This document shows, piece after piece, positions 24,601 through 30,600 of a stretch of 32,006 nt of DNA; the first letter of the stretch is position 1; each line of letters starts with the position of its first letter. The DNA comes from Burkholderiales bacterium. GTDB lineage: Bacteria; Pseudomonadota; Gammaproteobacteria; Burkholderiales; WYBJ01. Under the pieces are notes generated by a model. That model saw only the letters and a list, made by a program, of their open reading frames with translations. It was not told the DNA's origin and did no database searches. The translations under genes and the position numbers were made by a program. The stretch is taken from contig JADLAC010000044.1 in the NCBI GenBank assembly GCA_020848435.1, forward strand, positions 1 through 32,006, written 5' to 3'.

Positions 24601-27600
24601 GTATCGCATCGAGAGCAGCGGACTCGAGCTGCTGACGCTGAGCGGCGCGGCGAATAGCGGTGGCGCTTATGCATTGCGCGTATTCGCGGTGGGCGACGTC
24701 GATGGCGACGGCGTGGTCGATGGCGATGACATCGGCCGCATCGCGCTCGCACGCGGCACCAGCGCGGGCGAGCCAGGGTTCGACGCCGCGGCCGACTTCA
24801 ATTTCGACGGCCGGATCGACGCGCTCGATTCGCAGCTCGCCTTCTCGAATCTCGGTTACTCGCCGAACCGCGCACCAATCATCCAGCCGGCGGCGTTGCT
24901 CACGCACACGGATCTCACGCTGCTCGACTCGATCGCCGGCATGGTGCTCGATCCGGAAGGCGATCCGGTCAGTCTGCGCATCGTCTCGGCCACGCACGGC
25001 GCGGCGCGCGCCGCCGGCGCCAACGGCATCATCGAGTTCATCCCGCAACCCGGCTATGCCGGCGCCGCCGAGATCGCGCTCATCGCCGACGATGGCTTCG
25101 CATCCTCGCTGGTCGGCGTCGTGCCGATCGAGGTGAGCGCGGCGCCCTTGATCGGGCTTTCGTTCACGCCCAAGCGCCCGCTGATGAACATCGGCGAGCA
25201 GATCACCCTCGTCGCGCACGGCGATTTCCTCGACCAGGGCGGCGTGCCGCTGCCCTTGTCCTATCTCGACATCGCGCTCACCCGCCCTGGAATCATCGCG
25301 ATCTCGTCCGCGGGCGAGGTTCGCGCGCTCGCCGAAGGCGTCAGCACGCTCGCGCTCAGCCGCGGCAGCATGGTGGCGGCGACCACCTTCAGCGTGCAGG
25401 GCGCGATCGAGGGCGAGCCCGAGGGCGTCGAGGCGCCGACGCCCCCCGGAATCGACGTGCTGCCCGGCGCCCTGGTCCTCGCCGCGGGCGAGAGCGAAGG
25501 CTTGCGCGTCGTGCTCGCCGGCGCGGGCGACTACAGCGCCACGGCGAGCGGAACGCATTACTTCGTGCGCGACGGCCGCATCGCGGCGGTCGATGCCCAG
25601 GGCACGGTGCACGCCTTGGCTGCGGGGCGCACGGCGATCCTGGTCGTGCACGAAGCCTCCGAGGTCGAAGTCGACCTCAACGTGGTGGTACCAAGCGATG
25701 CCGGCAGCCTTGGCGCGGGGGGCGGCATTCTCGTGACCGCGGAAGGCGTACGGATCGCGCTGGCGCCGGGCGCGCTCACGCAGACGGCGGACATCGCGTT
25801 TCAGTCGCTGAGCGCCGACGAGCTGCCCTACCTGCTGCCGCAGCCGTTCCAGTACGTCGCTGGATTCCACCTCGAGCTCTCCGTCGAAGAGACGCTGCGC
25901 CCGGCGGGCATCACGCTTCCGTACAGCGGCGCGCTGGCGGCCGGCGCGGAGGTGATCGTCTATCGCGCGGGCGAGCTGCCCGATGCCCTGGGCAATCCGC
26001 GGCCGACCTGGTTCCAGGTCGGCGCCGGCGTCGTGCTCGATGCCGGGCGCATCGCGCTCTCGGCCTCGGTCTTCCCCGGCATCAACCAAGGCGGCGATTA
26101 CGCGATCGCATTCGCGCCGCCGGAATCGACCGGCGCCATCCAGGCCAACATTGCCACGCAGTATCCGCTCTCACCCGTCTCGCGCGGGCTGTACTATGCC
26201 GTCGAGTTGGCGACCGGCCAGGTTGCGCAGCCGTTGCAATCGCCGTCGGAAGCCGAAGCTGCATCGGTCCTCACGACGACGGTGCTCGTCGCCGGGCTGG
26301 CGATTGCCGTGGGCCTCGCCATCTACAGCCAATATCTGCTGGCGACCGTCGGCGGGCACACGGTCGAAGTGATCGATTTGACCGATACGCGCGTGCCGCA
26401 AATCACCACCGCGGGCGTCGAAGTCTTCGCCGGCGGCATTGCCGCGGTGAACGTGGTGGTGAGCAACGGCCCGCTCGCCCCCGACCATCCGTCGAGCCCG
26501 CCGGAGATCACGGCCGTGTCGCTGGAGTTCGTCGCCGGCGCCGGCGGCGTGCTCACGCCCTATGTGGTATTGCATGGCGATCGCTTCAGCTATCCCGGCG
26601 CGCCGCACACGGTCGGCAGCCGCATCGAGGACCTCAAGGTCAGGTTCAAGATGGGCGAGCGCACCGTGGAAGTCCTCGGCAGCTCGGGCGACATTCTCCT
26701 GCCGAGCAACACCGAGCTGCGGGTCAAGGTGCCCAACGGCGTCGTGCTCGGGCTCGCCAGCATCCAGGTCGTGCGCGAGCAGGACGAGCGCCACGGCGGC
26801 ACCGGCGTGAACAGCGTCAACCCGACCTGGGTGACGCGGCAGAAGCTGAGCCGCGAAGTGCGGCTCTTCAAGGACCCGGGCTATGTCTTCGTCGCGCTGC
26901 CGATCGATCGCATGGTCGGCGTCATCGATCCGGCCACGCAAGTGTTGATCGCCAAGATCCCGGTGCCGGGCGTGCCGCGCAACATCGCCGTCACCCCCGA
27001 CGGCACGCGCGCCTACGTGACGCTGCGCTCCGGCGAAGGCGTGGCGCTGATCGATGCCATCGCGCTACAAGTCGTCAAGGTGCCGGCCGTCGGCGCGGCG
27101 ACCAATGCGGCGACGGTAACATCGATGGGCAATGCGGCGAACGCACCCTGGACGCCGTTCGGCATCGCCATCGATCCCTTCGGCCGCTTTGCCTACGTCT
27201 CGGACGAATATCGCAACACCGTCTATCAATTCGACATCCGGCCCGGCGCCGACCGCCATACGCTCACCACCACCATGGGCGCGGCGCCGCAGGGCCTGCG
27301 CGGTATCGCCATCACCAGCGACGGCCGGCGCCTGTACAGCGCCGCACCGGGCAGCACGGTCTTCGGCTCCGGCGCTGGCAGCGGCTCCGGCGATTTCATC
27401 CTCGCGGCCGATCTCGAGCTCGTCAACAACGATACCGGCTTTCCCATCCCGCTCACGGCGCTCGATACCTTCATGGCGCCGTACCAGGCGGGGCGGCGCG
27501 AGCCGACCGGGGTGACCGCGGCGCCGGATCCGAGCAAGGTGCTCTTCACCAACCGATTGAGCGATCCCACCGGCGTCGGCGTGATCAGCGTGGGCACGTC

Positions 27601-30600
27601 CGGCTCGGGCAGCATCACGCGCTACATCGACATGAGCCTGGGGCTGGCCAACGACACTTTCGATCTGAACAGCGCGCAAGCCATCGCGATCCTGCCCGCG
27701 GGGACGCTCGCATCGCATCCCGGCCATCCCGAATACGCCTTCGTCACGGGCTTCAATCGCTTCATCCAGGGCGAGCCCTCGCACGATCCGGATGCGCCGA
27801 ACGCGGCCGGGCGTGCACGCGCCGGTCTCGCCGGCGGCAATGTCGGCATCATCCGCGATCCCTTCGGCGCCAATCCGCAATTGGTTGCCGCGACGCGGCC
27901 GATTCCGTACTCCTTCCCGGACAACCTGGTGTTGTCCAACGACGGCAAGTACCTGTACGCGGGCTACCGCGGCACCGGCGCCGTATTTGTCTTCGCCGTG
28001 GAGGCGATATTGGCCGAGCTTGCCAACGCCAGCAACGCGAGCCAACTCGAGCGCGTGCCGCTCGACAACCTGATGAACGGCGACATCGCGCCCAACGCGG
28101 CGATCGATCTGCGCGCCGACTATCGCACCGAGGTGCCGCATCCGCTATTGAGCAACGACTATGTGTACAAGGTGTTCGATGCCGCGCGTGCGCCGATCGC
28201 GGCCGGGGTCAATGCGCAAGGGCTCGCCACCCAGCCCAGCGCCCTGCGCTTGACCGCCAGCGGCTCGCTGGGTGATGTCATCAAGATCGACCTCGCCACG
28301 CTGATCAACGCTCAGCTCGGCTTGAGCGCGTCGGTCGGGCTGTCGAAGTTCGGGCTCGATCTCGACTCCTTCGCCGGCGGCAAGGTGGCGACCCTCGATC
28401 TCGAAGACGGCGTGGGGCGCAGGGTCGTCACCACGGACATGACCGCCGCCGGCGCGGCGCCGGTGACGAGCCAGTTCAAGAACACCGGCATTTTCTATTT
28501 CGTCCCGACCATCGACCAGGAAGGCGCGCGCCGTAACGCGCTCGAAGGCCGCACCGTCTACGGCAACTTCAGCTTCGGCATGCCGAACGGCCAGATCCGC
28601 TCCGGCATGCTGACGATCAACGTGGACGCGGGCTATACCTCCTTCGCGAGCGGCAGCGCCCTGTTGTCGGCCTCGGTCGGGCAAGGGGGAACCAACAAGC
28701 CGCTCGACGTCTACCGGGTGCAGCAGCGCCTCGCCTATCTTGGCTTCACGGCGCACGGCGCCCCCGGTGTGGACGACGGCGCCCAGGATGTGCCAGTCGA
28801 TGGCCGCGTGCGGGACAACAACCCCGGCGCGGCGGTCAACAACTATACCGTCGAAGCCATCCTGCTGTTCGAAGCCGCGACCGAGCCCGTCACGGTGAAC
28901 GCTGCCGGCAACAATGTCATCGGCAATCCGTTCAATGGCCATGGCCTCATCGATGGCCGCATCGCGCCGCTCGATGCCACCCACGAATGGCTCAACGCGA
29001 CCAACGCGCCGCGCTGGCGCGAGCTGATCGACCCGGCGCTCGGCGGCAATTTCGATATCTATCGCGCCCACGACGCCGCGGGCGCCTTCGCGTGGCACAG
29101 CCCGGCCGGCGCGCAGACCGAGCGCTTCGGCACGAGCTGGATCATGGATCTGATCGCCGCCGCGACCGCCCCGGCGACCGCGGCCGTCGCCGCCAACACC
29201 GGCGAGACGGTGCGCACCATGCGCATCAACGGCATCAGCGATCTCTACAGCGACACCCAACCCTCGCTGCACGGCACGCACAAGGCCGGTCTCGACATCG
29301 ACGTCGACCTCGACGACGCCAACCTGGCGGCGCCGGCGGATACGATCACGCGCCCCGACGGCACGGTCAGCGGCGCGAGCAACGGTACGCCGATCGTCAT
29401 CACCTCGAACGGCCACGGGCTGGTCACCGGCGACCAGGTCACCGTGACGGGTGTGTTGGGCAACGTCCACGCCAACGGCACGTTCACCATCACCCGGGTG
29501 AATGCCAACAGCTTCCGGCTCAACGGCAGCAACGGCGCCATCGTGGCAAACGTGAACGCCGCTTACGCCGGCGGCGGCCAATGGCGGCTCGCCCAGTTCA
29601 CGGCGCCCGTGACCGCGGCGCAACGCATCCAGTTCTATGCCCACCCGCCGCAATCGTCACCCGACGACGTATTCATGGCGCGCAGCGATATCGAAGGCCG
29701 TGACATCGATCGCGTGCTGACGGCGGCGGAGCGGCGCGTGGTCTGGGACATTCTCGCGTTCCATCGCGCGGGCCAGGCGCTCGGGCTGTTCCAGGAGGTG
29801 TACGTCGGCGGCACGGGGGCGCAGGCGAATTACGCGCGGATCCGCCAGGTCCTGACCGACCTCGGCGTCCGCAATCGCAATGTCGCGAACCACCATGATC
29901 ATTTCCACTTCGTCGGCAGGCCGGCAACGTTCGCGGGCCGGGTACCGGCGGCCGAGGCGCTGCTCGAAGCCTTTGGCGACAGCCGGCCGGAGGACGCGCT
30001 GGCGGACGGGGAATTACCGGCGGTCGATCCGGCCCTCGATACCGCGAGCGCGGGGCGCACCGTGCTCACGCTTCATCCGTATGCCGGCGGTGAATGGATC
30101 GCGCGGGCGTCGCTGCTCGAAGGCCGGTCGGGCGTGCTCACCGCACCCGTGAGCGGTATCCTCAGCGTGCGGGCCGGCCTGGATGCGGCGGGCGTCGCGG
30201 CGCAAACAGCGAACGTGCTGTTGATCGACGCCACGAGCGGGCGCTTGCTCGCCAACGAGACCGAGGGGAGCGCGGGCGAAGCGCGCTATCGCGTCATAGC
30301 CGGGCGTAGCTATGCCGTGCAATTCGCGGGCGACATTGCCGCGGGCGAAGCGGGCCGCGCGCTGGAGCTGCGCCTGGACGCATTCGATGGCTATGTCGCG
30401 CTTGCCGGCATCGACGCAGCGCACGCCGACTTCGCCGCCCGCGGCGACGGCTACGCGGTAGCCGTGATCGACACGGGTGTCGACTATCTCCATCCCGACC
30501 TCGCGGGGCGCGTCGTGCTCGGCCCGGACTTCGGCGCCGGCGACAGCGATCCGATGGATACAGTCGGTCACGGCACCCACGTCGCGGGCATCGTCGGCAG

